Source: Cheilinus undulatus (Eukaryota; Chordata; Actinopteri; Labriformes; Labridae). Taken from it: a DNA stretch of 64,000 bases. The stretch is taken from NCBI RefSeq assembly GCF_018320785.1, contig NC_054872.1, positions 38,242,551 through 38,306,550 on the forward strand, written 5' to 3'. Positions 43,851-57,672 of the stretch are shown here, one piece after another. Position 1 is the first letter of the stretch. Every line of letters begins with the position of its first letter. The notes under the pieces are model-generated. The model saw nothing but the letters and a program-made list of their open reading frames with translations, ran no database searches and was not told the DNA's origin. Made by a program: the position numbers and the translations under genes.

Positions 43851-46800
43851 CTATGATGCTGGAGACAGGAAGATGTTGAAGAGGATAGCAAAGAGTAAAA
43901 ACACTACATATCCCACTATACACATCCAGAAACGAGGGTCTTTGAGGAGCTTCTTGTTGTAATCGCTGAAGAAGACGTAGCCAATAGTCATCCCGGCAAC
44001 TATCCCTCCAAAATGAGCCACAAATGAAACCTAAGAGGACAGAAAATTAAGTCACAGTTAGCCTGTGGGAAATTAAGTGAAACCAAAACCTTAAAATACT
44101 GATGTCTGTCCTCTTTGACATGTTGCAGAGCTAGTTTAGCAGCAGGAAAAAGCAAAAGGATGGAAAGCTGAGTGATAACAAGGTGGGGGAAGGAAAGGGG
44201 ATCAGGTTTTAAAGATCATCAGTTGTTAAAACCAAAATTATGGAGTAGCAGTGCAAGGGTCAAGATTTCTCTATGTGATATGAAAAAGAGGCAGATGGTT
44301 TGTAAAGTGTGATTCTAGTCTCAACAGGAAGCTAAATGTGTGGGAATAATCAAGTCCTGGCAAGATCCTGACTGTACCCACGGGGGAATTAAATCCATCA
44401 CCAAACCGTGCAGGCTTAGGGGAGTTAGCTTGGTTAGCCGCACCTCTGTTTAGTATCTCTAAAGTGCGATTTAACCAAGTACAACACAAGTAAATTCCTA
44501 CCTTTAAACCAGCATCATCTTGGATAAATCTTCTGTAGAAGGCAAATCCAAAATCTGTGCCAACTGGAGAAAGAACACAGCAAAACAGTTTTATCCCAGC
44601 AGTTTCAAAAATTAGAGTCAAAATTAAGGGAGAACAAACCGAATATGACGATAGCCAGGATACGAAACACTCCAAGGAGAGGGATCATCTCTCTGAAGTT
44701 CTGTGAATTGAACAAATTCATCATTAATTTGTTTACACAGATCCAAATAACAGCAATAAACAATGACAATAGTTAGACAAAATGAAGTTACTCAAGGATA
44801 TTTATAAAAAAGAACATGTCCCTGTAGTATTTTCTAAAGATTTCCCAACATGAGCTCAACCTTAAAAAAGCTATGGATAAAAAGAAATGTTCTATTTCAA
44901 GAAGCAAACATTGCACAATTTAAGGCAATACACTCATAAACAAAGGGTTTCAAGATTTTTTAAAACTTAATAGAAATAAGTGTTAATTCTATTTGCTTGC
45001 ATTTTGATATCTCCATTTTGTATTTTTTAAAGTATAATATTTTTGTTGTCCTTTGATTTTCTTTTTTTATTTGCCTTTCTTTGTTTTAACTGAAAATCAG
45101 ATAAAGTTCACTTTGTGAATCAATGTGGCTAAGTAAAAAAACAAAAAAATTATGTATTGCTTAAAAAAAACTGAAAAATTAATTGGTTGAATCTTATTCT
45201 ACTTAAATTTGTCTTCCAAAATCAGCACCCACAAGCTTAGGCTAGAAAATTTAGTTTTTGTTTCACTTTGAACACAAAATTCAGGGCTGGAAGTGTGTAA
45301 GGTCTTAAATTACTCTATCAAAGTGAAATTTCCAGAATTTGACAATAGTTTGTACCAGAAACCTTTCTTACATATAAATACAGCCACTGATCACTTATTG
45401 GGGCACGTATAAAACTGCTCATTAGTGCAGATGGCAGCAGCCAATGCATTTAGGCAAGTAGACATGATTAAGATGATCTGCTAACATTACAACTGAGTAT
45501 CAGATTGGGGAAGATGACTTTAAATGTAGCATGGTTTTTGGTGTCAAACAGGCTTGTCTGATTTTTAACAGAAACTGCTGGTTTACTGCAATTTTCATGC
45601 CCAAGTATCTCAAGGGTTTACAGAGAATGGTCTGAAAAAGAGAAAATATCCTGTGAGTAGCTGTTCTCTGCACCAAAATGCCTTGTTGACGACAGAGGTC
45701 AGGAAAGAATGACCAGACTGGTTCAAGCTGATAGAGGCCAACAATAACTCCAATCATGACTCATTACAACCAAGGCATGCAGAAGAGCTTCTCAGAACTC
45801 ACGGCACGTCAAACCTTGAAGCAGGTGGGCTACAGCAGCAGAAAACCCCACCAATGTGCCACTCCTGTCAGCTAAGAACAGGAAACTGAGGTTGAGTCTC
45901 AATTTCTGCTGGGACATACAAACGGTTGAGTCAGAATTTAATGTAAATATTAAAGCCTGTATGACTAAGAACAACCATAACACATTCAAAGTCATTTAAA
46001 TTACCTCTCTTCCTTGTTAAAGTGATCTGTTTAAACTTTGTCAGATCATCTTGACCATATCTGTATGCCTAAATTCCTTGATTGCTGCCATGTGATTGGG
46101 TAATTTACTTTAATGAGCAGTTGAACAGGCTTCTCTAAAGAAGGAGTGAGTGTAAATACTAGAGCTTCTTTCTTTAAACTGTTTGTAAACCTACCACGAC
46201 TGCATTCATGAAATAGCCTCCTAACAGGGCATAAACTCCCCCAGAAGCCCCCACCAGAGCGCTGAGAGGATCAAAGATGGAGCTAGACAGAGAGCCTGAG
46301 GGACAAACAAAAAATATATATATCAGAGTTACAATCAATGACTGCTGGGACTGGCTCTAACACAAACAGGAAATCACAACTTAAGATGACTCATTGTCTG
46401 ATTAAGGAGTATACCACTGATGATTTAGATCAAGCGTAGGATTTTAGTAGTGACATGTTATGATATTGCTTTCATAATGCAACTGCTGACCTGCCAGGAC
46501 ACCTGCCAGGTAAACCATCCCCACTTCAAAACCTTTGTGCACCAGCTCCAGCGGGATTCCCACCACCAGCTGCATGACCAGGTTTCCCACAATGTGCTCC
46601 ACCCTGAGGAAGGAGAGGCAGAAAATACATGACCACTGTTGTGAAAAGTCAAGAGAGTAAAAGAACAGAAGGAAAACATGGAAGAAAAAACAAGGTTAAT
46701 CTAACTTGAAGAATAATTTAAGATCATGTAGGGTGATTAAAAGAAAAAATTTCCATATAATTCTTGACCCCACAAAAAGACAGCAACTGCATACACTTTC

Positions 46801-49800
46801 AGGGGAACTTGACCCAAGTCCTCATTTTGTAAATGTTTCTGTAATATTAAGCCCAAAAGGGTTCGATTTAAGTCCCAAAAATGCTATGTCATATCAATGC
46901 ATAACCTTCTACCTATTGCTGCCACCAGATATGTCTTAAAATGAAGTCCTGGTTCCTGATTTCATATACCTGCCCTTCTGTCAGTTTTAGTGCTGTATAG
47001 ATATCTTGTGTTCTTTAAAGCACAAAACATGTTTCAAAAAGGCTCTTTTCAATAGCAGCTGGGATTTCTAGTTTTCAGGCAAATCAGGTTATTGTTTGAG
47101 ACTTTTTTCAGCTTCATATTAACACACAGTTGTTGCTTGAAAAAGTATTTCTACCCACAGAGTGACGTAGTAAATTAGATTTAAATACACTTCAGTGTCT
47201 GCGCTCATTGTAAATAAGGACAATGGCAGTGTTGTTGGGCTCTTTCATGTGTTTTTAGGCTCTTTCATGTGTTTTTATATAATTTTTTAGGGGGACATTT
47301 GGCTCCAAAGGAGACTAGAATTACTGTTTTTCATCTTTCCATGGGATTTCCCACGGTAAAGAAAATGCAGAATATCAGCAGCCTTATCCTCAAAGCAAAC
47401 ATCCTGTGGAGTCTCCTTCAGTGACTGTAACTGCTGTTCCTCTACGCTAATCTAGTTTCCCTCTGTGCTTCTGTGTAGTCATGATTTTGGTTTGCCTGTG
47501 GCTAACACTCATGATTTCCAAGACTGTAAGTTCGCCTCGTCTCATGACCTTTTAGTGTTTGGACAGATGTGTCTGTGCTGTCTGGGCTCCCATGTTCCTC
47601 TTTTAAACTTTGATTTTAAAGAGAAAAACCCTCAGCTCCACTTAACTCTGCTCAATAACTGAGAAAGTGTCGGTTTAAAAAACATGAATATAAAAATGCA
47701 CAGGAAACGGGGAAGATGAAAAAGTACTATTTTTAAAGAAAAGTAAAACAATGAAAACTAGGTTTTCAGAAACATGACTTCTGGCAAAAAAGGTTTCTAT
47801 TTCATGCTCATAACACTGAAGTGATCTAGAGTGAAACTGCTGTATTGGCACTACTCTGGGATGACATGATGGTATTTACGTTGAAGACGTAAACACCATA
47901 AGGAAGAAGGAAATCCTGCCTGAATGCCATGTAACACAAACCGGAGGCTTCACTGGAATTACAGAGAAATTTGCTTCCTAGACATCAAACGGGGAGAAGC
48001 AATGACTTCTGATGGTTTAAGAGATTCCAGAGAACTCAAAATTACAAAAAAAAAAACTAAAACAAAACAAAACAACAACTGAGAACTAACATTAAAAAAA
48101 AATAAAAGTGACATGGACGAAATCTTAGCATTTCCAAAAATAATGAATATAAAGTCACCTTTACTACATCACCCTGTGGCTATAAATACTCAATTAAGCA
48201 CTGAATGCATAGTCCAGTCTAGTCCAGATCATCCAAAATAGTCCTCAAAAACAGTATTTACAGTTAAGGCTGCGCTTGCTGTCATGACAGCCCATGTCCC
48301 AGTAGAGCATTGGCTACACCAGTATAAGGGACATAGCCAGCTTTTAGATGAGAAAAAAAGTTTCAAAGGCATGTCTGGATTTTACGGTAGGTACTGGTGT
48401 TTAGATCTAAAATTACATGAATCAACATGACTGACATCATCCAAAAACCCACAAAGATTATGAGCTTCACCAAACTGATGTTTACAGCAGAGCCATGACA
48501 CTGAACTCTTAAGTGTCTGTGGGAATGTGCCTACCTCCCACTGTGGCTTAAACCGCCATTGTGTGATTAAGGTGTCTTAAAAGCCCTGCCAACACTTACC
48601 CAGCGTGGACAAACATGTAGGAGATAAAGCGCCACGCTTCCTCTCTGCTCTCAGGCCTGTATGTGAGGGGGCTGTTCCAGATACCTTCATCCAGTGTCAC
48701 CCACTGCTTCTGAGGCTTCCACACAGCGTAGTAGATAAACACTGACAACTGAGGAAGAACAAGAAACACCACAGAGCCCATGTTTTTAAGGAAGAGATTA
48801 GAGATTATCTTTCTTCTGCAAAACACACCAAAAAACAATAACGTTGGTAAGCAGTAGCAGCAATATGGATGGTAAAACAAAACCTTAACCAGCTGAGAAA
48901 ATAAAGACTGTAAGAATGAATCAGAAACAGAGATGTATGTTTAACCATCAGCAGAAAATCCTCTAGTGTGATCTCATAATGTAGCTTGTGTATGCTGGAA
49001 CATAAAGCCAAAGACATGCTGAGAAAAAAAGCAGCACAGTGGGTTTCTGAGATAATAAAGTGCATCCTCACCCAAATTAAAGAAGTATTCACTGACATTC
49101 AAATGCAGTGACAGTGGACGTCTGTGAGCCACAAAGAGAGCGCTGTTTATCCTCAAGTATGAATAGACAGTGTGCAAAAGCCACTCAGTGATAAGAACAA
49201 GAGGAAAGCTAGTCTTTCACTGTCTATCAGCACTAGCCAGCTGCAAACAGACCATAACTGAAATTATGGATGAGCTTGTCCATTCAGATTCATATATGCT
49301 CTATGTTCAATATGCACATGGACATGACTAGAGTATTCTAAAGCTTGTTCCTTTATTTCTGCCTGTTAGTTTAACATTAGGGACCCATAACTGTATCCAA
49401 GCCTAACTGACCCCAAAATCCAGTTCCATGCAGGAGATGTGAATGCAACCATGCTAGAGTGTAGGGTAGTCATCAGCGAGTAGAGTTTTTCGCGTCTCCT
49501 GTCTCTTCAAAAATTGGTGCATCTGCACAAAACAGGCCCGTTTCATCTTCTGAGCTGTAAGCTAGATGTGGAAGTTGTAGAGGGGTTGTTGTTGGCATCT
49601 TAAAAATATTGAAAACATTTACGCTAGCTGCTGGTTGGACTCCATTGTCTGCTTAGAGCACAAACAAATGTTGACTCGAATGGTTGCCATAGTTTTCACT
49701 TCTCTTTCTTCCTTTTGGTGTATTTGCAAACCAACCATGTGCAGATTACTACATACTGTATCAGACATGCAAGTACATGCAGGCACAAAAGAATTTTACT

Positions 49801-51814
49801 CATTTAAAAGCAGAGCAGCAGTGGAGAGAGGATGGGGGACTGCTCACAAGCATGGTACAAAACAACTGTGCAAAATCTGAAAACACCCCTATTTAACCTT
49901 GTTTTCCCAGTGATTATAACTTTATTTTCTTGCTGGCAGTCTCGACTAGTTTTCCCATGATAACTACTTTATTCCTGAGATCTCTACTGAGAGGAAAAGC
50001 ACCCAGTGAAGACATCTCTATCCCCAGTTATGTCCTTCATATTAGCCCCAACAAGTCATCATGCAGACCAATGGGCAGCAAAGGCCACTGCTTTGCCAGG
50101 GTTTTTAAAGGGGAACCCTACTTTCACTGGTGTTTTATTCAGCCTGTCTCACACCATCTCCAGAGGGCTGAACAGTGAGCCTTCGTATCCCAGAATCACT
50201 GCCATACATGCTAGCTCTAGCTGCCTAACATGCCAACATACTGACACCCTCTACCCTATCCTGTCTACCAAGCTCTCGGTAGTGGCAATGCTAATGCCAC
50301 CTACCCTAGCTAATGGCCCCTAAGTGACTAGCATGAACAAGTGTCTTGATGCTAACATTACACAAAAAAAGAACTGTGAGGAGAACACAGGAGAGAACAG
50401 AAAGACTGAGAAAAGTCTCATTGCTCTATCTCCCACTACTCCCTCATTTTCACATGGGAAGCAAAAGGAGGAAAGAGAAGAACAGAGGAGATGAGTAGTT
50501 TTTCCTACCTTTATTTAGCCCCCCCAGTGGGCATTATTCCTCCACATCCAAATCTCCTGACTGGCTTGAAACTACTGCATCTGAAATCTCCTTTATATTC
50601 TTTCACAAGCTCTCTTCCCCACTCTCCATGCTCTGTAGTAAGACTGCTGATCTTTAGATGAACCCCCCACACTTTCTACTGGATGAACCCTAACTTCTCA
50701 TCCTTGCTGTTAAGCTTCTGTCCCTAAATCTGTATATCTAAGGTTTTTACTTTTGTATGTTTCCCCAACGTTCCCTTCTTTTAATCAGACTTATTGTCAC
50801 AGGGAATCCAGCATACCCTGAGATATCAAGATAAGTAAAGGTGCCAAGAAAATTACTTGCCATCACAGGAATACAGTAGGGAAAAGCGTATAAAATACAA
50901 AACAGTAGTCGTATCTACAGTTGCCTACCTACTGATATGTCTCGTCCTCTGGACTGACTCTAAAATTCCTTCCATTTGTTCTGCATGCTGGGAATTTTAA
51001 ATGCATTCCTGTTGGCTTTAGCTTTATGTTGTAATAATGGACGTAATGTATAACTCAGTACATCTCCTCTTAACGCCTCAGGGAATCAATGAGGCTGCAG
51101 AAAACCAAGTTTTGCTCTTCCATACAATCTCCCTCATAGCCTCTACATTCCACATTAGTGTTTATTTTCCCAAATCTAAAAGTCAAACGTTGGTCTGGTT
51201 TCTTGTTTACACACTAAGGAAAAGTATCTCTGGAGGATAAACTGTACCAGCTATGAGCTAAAGCTGCAGACTTGATAGAATTACTGTTTTTATTGATACC
51301 AAGTGTGCTTAATAAATTGAGTCATGCAGAGAAGAAAGCACAGCTGCTAAGGGACAGACAGAGATGATTGCTAAAGCTGAAATGCTGTAGCTGTAAACTG
51401 TTGGATAAACTGTTTTCCTAGATGATTTAAAGGTGTCACACCCTGGCCATGACCCTGCCTCTGATAAATGCATTTACAGCTAATCTATACAGTAATGAAC
51501 AACACTGCGGCGTATGTAGGCTAACTAGATCTGGATCCATACTGATTGCGCCAGCTTCATACAGCACTGATGTTGAGTACTACCTCTGCAATACTGATGA
51601 GGATGATGAAGATGGGGGGCGGGCAGCAGTTGGCTCGCTCCAGATATTTGCTGCGAGAGTGTTCAGGAAGCATCCACCTGGAGACAGACTCCTGGAACTT
51701 CTCACAGCATCCCCTCTTCCTGCCTCCATCAGGCTGGTCCGTTCCAGTCTCGACTTGTTTCCCATCTCTGTCCACAGGGAACGGCTCCTGCTGCTCTAGA
51801 TCGATGTCCTCCAT
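43851..51814 (-). CDS. rhbdl2: Rhomboid-like protein 2 (intramembrane serine protease)
   Basis: RHBDL2 cleaves single-pass membrane proteins (EGF, ephrin-B and thrombomodulin in mammals) at the cell surface. Seven coding exons on the minus strand, 51584-51814, 48600-48748, 46491-46603, 46195-46295, 44640-44700, 44502-44563 and 43851-44030, total 897 nt and 298 residues (human 303). The catalytic serine is S182 in GASGGVYAL and the catalytic histidine is H245 in VSFVAH, each five residues before the human positions. The rhomboid HxxxxHxxxN-type motif is in FVHAGVEHIVGN (about 122-133), and the WRF element is near 116-118. The N-terminal cytoplasmic tail is poorly conserved. Translation starts at ATG 51814, the first ATG in an exon that opens at 51827; the preceding in-frame codon is GTG. 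The gene looks functional. Confidence 0.96.
45387..46152 (+). mobile_element. Deleted Tc1-like element, family B copy 3
   Basis: The longest family-B copy in the window lies in an rhbdl2 intron. The left end reads ACTGATCACTTATTGGGGCA and the right end AATGAGCAGTTGAACAGGC. The interior keeps transposase relics in order (GGGTTTACAGAGAATGGTCT, AAAATGCCTTGTTGACG, AAGCTGATAGAGGCC, GGGCTACAGCAGCAGAAAAC, TCAGCTAAGAACAGGAAACT). The DDE catalytic half is deleted. Confidence 0.8.
47239..47278. repeat. Perfect 20-bp tandem duplication
   Basis: GGCTCTTTCATGTGTTTTTA occurs twice head to tail in an rhbdl2 intron, with no differences. This indicates a recent slippage or duplication event. Confidence 0.85.
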
Positions 51815-51827
51815 CACTGTGCCACTC

Positions 51828-53599
51828 CTGCAACAAAGATCACTTATTCTTTAAGATAAACATATGCTATCACAAGAAATCTTTTTAGATGTTCTGTTCT
51901 ACAAATAGACAAAGCTGACAGGTGGAGAGTCAGTATTTTCAAATAAAGATTAATGTTTTTTCTATCAAATTTAACAGAAATTGCATTTTTTCCAGCTCAA
52001 CTTTCAAGGGTCATCATAATGTGTGGCTCATAACAAACCACCATACAGTGATTTTGACATATAAGCATTTATGTGTGCATCTTGAGCAGCATCACATACA
52101 TTAACACATTTATTAATGCTAACCTTTGTGCAATAGTATGTGCCCACACACATCTCTGTATGCAGATTTTGTGTAGCACTTACAACAACAGGCATAAGAT
52201 GTGCAATACATCAGCTTCATAACACTTTACATCCTGCCTCCTTAGCACCATAGCTCTATAACTCTAATAGTAACTTTATTTCTGTTTTTTTTTTTTTTTT
52301 TACATAAATTTGCAACTTTATCTGCCAAATTTTTTGTTTGGTTTCTGCTGTTGTTTTACTACCTCTATTTTGCGAGGCTCTATGCATGTGTACAGTGGTG
52401 CAGAGTTGCAAGCATAAGTGGCTATACTCTTAATTTATGCCCAACCTTTCTAAATTACACATTAAACAAAGGATCAGTGGCCTGTGTAATAGACTGCTCT
52501 TGCACCTAAAAAAGGTCTTTTGCAGTTGCATATTGACCAACATCTCCTGCTTCTTGACTTTGGGTAGTAAGGAAGATTATGAAACTACAGTGAAGAAAGC
52601 AAACTGACAGAAAGTAGCACTGCCAGCTCAGTTTACATATCTAGATAATATATCCATAAAAACTACAAAATATGGCTCAAACTGCTCTGCATCTGATTAG
52701 GCTTACACTAATATTCTTGCACAGCTAAACAACGGAGGCAACTACAAATCGAGCAAATTAGAAGTAAAGCAAAGCAGATCATACATTTGCAATGCAAGAA
52801 AAAAAATACAGCATAGTACTAAATGATGTGCATGTGAACCTGATTATACCACACACTACACCACTGCACGTGTGTAATCAACCTGCCAGGGGATTGTGGG
52901 GGGAATTAAGTCTATGGCTATAATCTGACTAATATTAACATGCTTATGTCTACTGAACTCACTGTTCCTGTTTTAACAAATACATTCAATATCTATGCCT
53001 TAATAAACAATTTATTATATTTGATGAAAATATTTAGCAAGTCTGCATATTAAGACAGCTGTGCAATTTTTGCTTAATGAAAAGCTGAATATTTAGATGA
53101 AAGATAAGTAAAGAAGGTTTTCTCTAACCAGGGGAACTGCAGAACGAATCCCCCCTCAGGACAATAAAGTTAAAGATGAAGTTTTAACTCTGGAAAAACA
53201 ACATTTTTAGCCTCTAAGAGAAGGTTTAAAGGACAGACCTGAAAACTGATTACAGGTGACAAGGAAGGGGATACACAGTCTCTTCAAGCAGACTGGCGGC
53301 TCACTCAAAATGACTCCTTAAATATCCACGTCTAGCTGGCGAAGACTGCAATCTGTAATAGGCTACATGTAATTTTAAAACTGAAATAACCCTGCTCACT
53401 AAGCACCAGGAACATTTAGATCAGGGCTTTCCATGAGCAGCTAGTAGCCAAACAGCCAACCAATCACTGAATTTCAGCTGGCTACTTTTTTCCTACTGTT
53501 GTTTTGATAGAATAGTTCGCTAAAACTCACTTTCCCTACACATCACAGCTTGATTTTAACAATAAATCCCCTTGAAATACATTTTTACTTTAAAAATGA
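51828..53599. other. Large rhbdl2 5' intron, nothing further seen
   Basis: If the noncoding first exon near 57.3 kb is right, this is intronic. It is AT-rich sequence with one poly-T tract (about 52286-52301) and no coding frame with a motif. Confidence 0.4.
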
Positions 53600-53883
53600 G
53601 GGATTCAGGATATTGGATTTTTGCTGATATCAGACATGCCATATTTCCAAGTTCACTTTAGCCGATACGGATATTGATACTGATGTAATTCAGACCTAAA
53701 ACGTCAGTCCTTAAAGCTTTCGACACACCCTTCCCATAACTCCAAAATCGTAATACCCAATACTTCCAGCAAATATACTGGTTGTGACTATCAGCAGAAA
53801 TTTTCATATATATATTCAATATTGATAATTAACTTCTTCAAATATTATCTGTCAACACCGATATCATCAATATCATGCATCCC
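53600..53883 (-). mobile_element. Short TIR element (MITE), second copy
   Basis: Read on the minus strand it starts GGGATGCATGATATTGATG and ends CAATATCCTGAATCCC. Like 29215-29618, it is packed with GATATCGG/ATATCGT-type words and a TTTTAGGTCTGAAT block (TTTTAGGCCTGACC in the other copy). It is non-coding, and its ends are less well preserved than in the other copy. Confidence 0.5.
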
Positions 53884-54214
53884 ATTTAAAATGTTTCTAT
53901 ACTCCTTAAACATAGATTTTTTTTATCATATATAGAGTATACCTAAAGGTTATACAGAGCGATGTAGGAAAGGAATTTGCTTCCAAATTACATCCAACAA
54001 CAAAAATTGCAAACAGCTTTTTAAAAAGATCATTAAATGATACTTCCTCCAAATAAACTGTTGAAGCTAATATTAGTCTTCTCCAGTAGTGTGTTGGCTA
54101 CACGGGCCTTAATGCCAACATTTATCCTTTAATGAATCATTAAGAGTTTGGTGATGTCTGTATCTTTGACTTTATAAGTGTTTACACCATTCTTTCTACT
54201 GTCCCAACATCATA

Positions 54215-55618
54215 CACAGGTGCATCTCAAAATAAATAAATTAATAAAATAGCATCAAAAAGTTATTTTTTTGCCATGATTTAATTCAAAAAGTTAAACG
54301 TCCATGAATTCTAGATTCATTGTCTTATCCAAAGTGAAATTTTTCAAGACTTTTTTCTGTTATAGTCTTGATGCTTACAGTTTACAGCTCAAAAAAATCC
54401 ACTAACTCAAAATATCAGATTATTGTGGAAAAGTCCAATTACAAAGGTTTCCTGATCCTTCATTCTCTTACTCTGGGTCAGTACACACAACCAGAATCAT
54501 GGGGAAAACTGCTGACTTGACTTTTGTGCAGGAGACAACCATTGTCATCATCCAAAGGGAGGCTAAGCCACAGAAGGTCACAGTTAAAAGGGAAGACTGT
54601 TGTAAGAGTTCTGCCTAAAAACATATTAATAGAAAGTTGACTGGAAGGAAAAAGTGTGGTAAGAAAAGAGCTGAGCTCAGCATTCAGAGGACTGTCAAAC
54701 AAAGGAGATTCAAGAACTTCACAAGGAGTGGACTGAGGCTGTAGTCAGTGTTTTAAGAGCCACTACACACAGACATGTCCAGGAAATGGGCTAAAAGTTA
54801 ATGTTCCTGAACCACTGACAACATTGTCAGCTTCTGACCAGCTAAGAAGAAAAATATCTGGAATGTATATAGTGGTCCAAAGCCCTGTTACCAGATAAAA
54901 ATGAATTTTGAATTTCATTTGGAAATTAAGGTCCCAGAGTCTGCAGGAAGATAGGAAAGGCACAGGATCCAAGGTGCTTGGAGTCCAGTGTTTTCAGTTT
55001 CCTCAAACACTGATGTGTTGGGAAGTCATGTCATCTGTTGCTGTTGGTTCACCGTGCTTTATCAAGTCAACGCTGTCAGCAGTCTACCAGGAGGTTTTAG
55101 AGCACTTCAAGCTTCCATCTGCTGAGAAGCTTTATGGAGATACTGATTTCTTTTTCCAGCAGGACTTGGCATCTGCCCACAGTGGAGCCAAAACTACCAG
55201 AAACTGGTTTGCTGACCATGGTATTACTGTACTTGATTGGCCAGCCAACTGCTCTGAGCTGAACCCTGTAGAGAATCTCTGGGGAAATGTCAAGAAGAAG
55301 ATGAGAGACACCAGGCTCAACAATATAGATGAGCTTAAGACTGCATAACACCCCAGCAGTGCCATAATTCTGAGTGGATAAATTAAAAGGTTTATAATTT
55401 GTTTATTACAAATCTTCTTTATTAGTGTTTAGTAATATTCTAAAATCCTGAGATGGTTGATTTTCAATTTTTGTGAGCTGTAATCAAGAAAACAACAAAA
55501 AAAAGTCTTCAAATATTTTACTTTGTATGAAATGAATCTAGAATATGGAAGTTTTATTTTTTGAAGTCACAGCAAATTAACTTTTACATGATATTCTATT
55601 TTCTTTAAATGCCCTGTA
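54215..55618 (+). mobile_element. Near full-length Tc1-like transposon, family C
   Basis: The left end CACAGGTGCATCTCAAAATA and the right end (reverse complement TACAGGGCATTTAAAGAAAA) are inverted terminal repeats that remain alignable through the AAAAGTTA block. TA flanks lie at 54213-54214 and 55619-55620. At about 1.4 kb it is close to full length. The frame 54908-55348 keeps the C-terminal half of a Tc1 DDE transposase: FQQDLASAHSGAKT holds the second Asp, and ANCSELNPVENLWGNVKKKM holds the third catalytic position, where the usual DLNPIENLW reads ELNPVENLW. The N-terminal DNA-binding half is broken by stops and frameshifts, so the copy is inactive. It lies in the rhbdl2 5' intron. Confidence 0.88.
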
Positions 55619-55764
55619 TACATCATTATGTTAGGCTGTTGGGATCAGTTGTAAAGTCTGAAAGTTAATCTTGCAAAAATGTTAGCTAAATGCATGAAGT
55701 AGCTTAATGTTGTTAATTAATGTTGTTGTTAATGTTGTTATGTTTTCCTTTAATATTGAATGCC

Positions 55765-56870
55765 CACCACGAGCCTCTTAAGCCCAAGCGGGACCAAATT
55801 TGGTCTCGCTCTCCTTGATCCGAACAAACGTGGTCTGTGCACTCTATTGTTGCACAAAAATAGTCATGTTACAGATCAAATTAAACAGAAGAAGCTTAAC
55901 TACAAGCTCCAATAAACCATGTTTACCTACACCACATCCAACTCAAAAAAGGACTCAAATCAATGACCCCATACCAAAGTAGCTGTAGTGCTACGTAGCC
56001 AAACACTTCCAGCCCCTATGGGATGGTGCCTGGTACTACAGACACAAACATGGTCTCATTTGAAAGCCCAGCCTCTACTGAAAATTCTGATCCTCTTTGT
56101 GCAGTTTCCATTTGTTTCAACGGTTTATTTTAGTTTGCTGCACTTTATTTTGTGTTGTTTTTTGTGCCGTTGAAAATATATCTGCTCCTCTTGGCGTCAA
56201 ACTTTAGATCCTTTGTAAGACTTCCTTTAAAAGGTAAATATATGGAGATCTGAATGTTTTGAGAAGAAAAAAAGAATTCCACGATGCAGTGTGCACCCAT
56301 AATGGCATGAGTAAAAAAAAAAAAAAAGTTTAATACCTGAGATTTTTCAAATGGCAGAGATTTTGCCAAATTGGGCCCAAATGGCACAAGAGGGGATTTT
56401 GTCTGGATATTTTTTTACTAAAATCACTCTTATTTTGTCTTAACAACCCTCTAGTGGAATAACAAGTAATGTCAAAATGTGGTGCTTTGGCCTGCTGGAG
56501 ATTTCTGGACTTCAACTGCATTATTTCTATGGGATATATATGCTACATTTGCACAAAGAAATTAGGCAAAAATTATTTTGTTCATCTGCCAACTTGATAA
56601 TCTCTGACCCAGTAACATATACACATATTTACACTTCTGAACAAATTTTACAAGTACTCTTCATTAGTGTACCTTGATCATTCAAATAGAACTTGAAGTT
56701 ACAGAGTTAAACCCATTTAAAGATGGGCTGTAAATTTCGAGCAATTGCCAAATAAAAGGGGCTAGGGCTTAATAGGTTGTTCCCGATATTGTAGGTAATA
56801 AAGTGTTGGATGCTCAAACTTTCTAGGGAAGGACCCCAGACGCCCTATTATTATGTGTGGCTCATGTTAT
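55765..56870. repeat. Possible unclassified dispersed repeat
   Basis: The stretch opens with GCCTCTTAAGCCCAAGCGGG and the palindrome GACCAAATTTGGTC (55792-55805), and has CCATGTTTACC, GGTGCCTGGTACTACAG and GTGCCGTTGAAAATATATC-like words. The opening resembles that of the AT-rich repeat at 9436 and 32318. Only one copy is in the window, so the call is tentative. No gene is visible. Confidence 0.25.
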
Positions 56871-57229
56871 GTAATGAACAGGGGTAAACTAGCTACTTGT
56901 TCCCGCAGTGTATTAACTCCTACATGTCTGTAGAAAGCCCTGCTTGTAAGACCATATCTGAGCTTCTACTGTGGGTATTATCCACTGAGAGGGCTTCATG
57001 TGACGGACAACATAAAAGCGAGGTAGGCTTTGACAGTAAGCTATATTACAGCTTGTAAATGAGCGTTTCCTGTTTACTGGGCGTTGCTGATGACTATACT
57101 CTGATTTTATAGCATCAAATACATTACCCGTCCACTCTAGTATATGAAACTGTAATGAATACTTCCTATTAATGAAAGCTTTTCTAACATTTAAAACACA
57201 AAATGATTTTATAATTTCGGTTTACTCAC

Positions 57230-57650
57230 CTAAAGCTTCACCAGGAAGAGTGCAGATGGCTCCGAGCGCTCCCAAACGCATAAATATTGATTCAGCTAAA
57301 CTGACTCAGCTCAACACACGGAGAAGTTTCCACGCTGTACAAAAGTTTCATACAGCACGACTACGCTTTCAAAACCATTCCTCCATGTTTGTAATCAACC
57401 CGCGAATTGCCTCCTCCAAACAGGACACCGACCGTCCCTGTGAGACCGAAAGAAACAAGAAAAGAAAAAAAGCACTTGGAGATAATTATAGACCTTTCAT
57501 TGCTTTTTCCTGCATCTAACTTCCTTCCCTCCGAGCATAAACAATCGTATGATCCTCCTCTCCTCCACTGAAATCATCCAGTCTTTAGGAGCACAAAGGA
57601 CAAGCTTCTGATGTCTGCAGCCCGCGCTCAACAACAGCCTACCTGTTTCC
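57230..57650 (-). other. rhbdl2: Candidate noncoding first exon of rhbdl2
   Basis: A balanced, CpG-containing patch ends on the minus strand in GAAGCTTTAG followed by GTGAGTAAAC, a near-consensus 5' splice site at 57230/57229. The first coding exon has its own acceptor at 51828 and only 13 leader bases, so an upstream 5' UTR exon is required. This is the best candidate. The transcription start is placed only roughly, just inside the CRE at 57673. Confidence 0.45.
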
Positions 57651-57672
57651 ACCGTGCCACACCTGGGATCTG

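Noticed and set aside
44271-44675. 134-residue open frame on the minus strand
   Set aside because: It reads across two rhbdl2 exons and the intron between them; only 44502-44563 and part of 44640-44700 are coding, in the spliced frame.
50006-50323. 105-residue plus-strand frame in an rhbdl2 intron
   Set aside because: No motif, no splice structure and overlapping alternative frames; most likely chance.
54908-55348. Possible host gene of 146 residues
   Set aside because: The sequence is the C-terminal half of a Tc1 transposase inside an element with TIRs and TA flanks.
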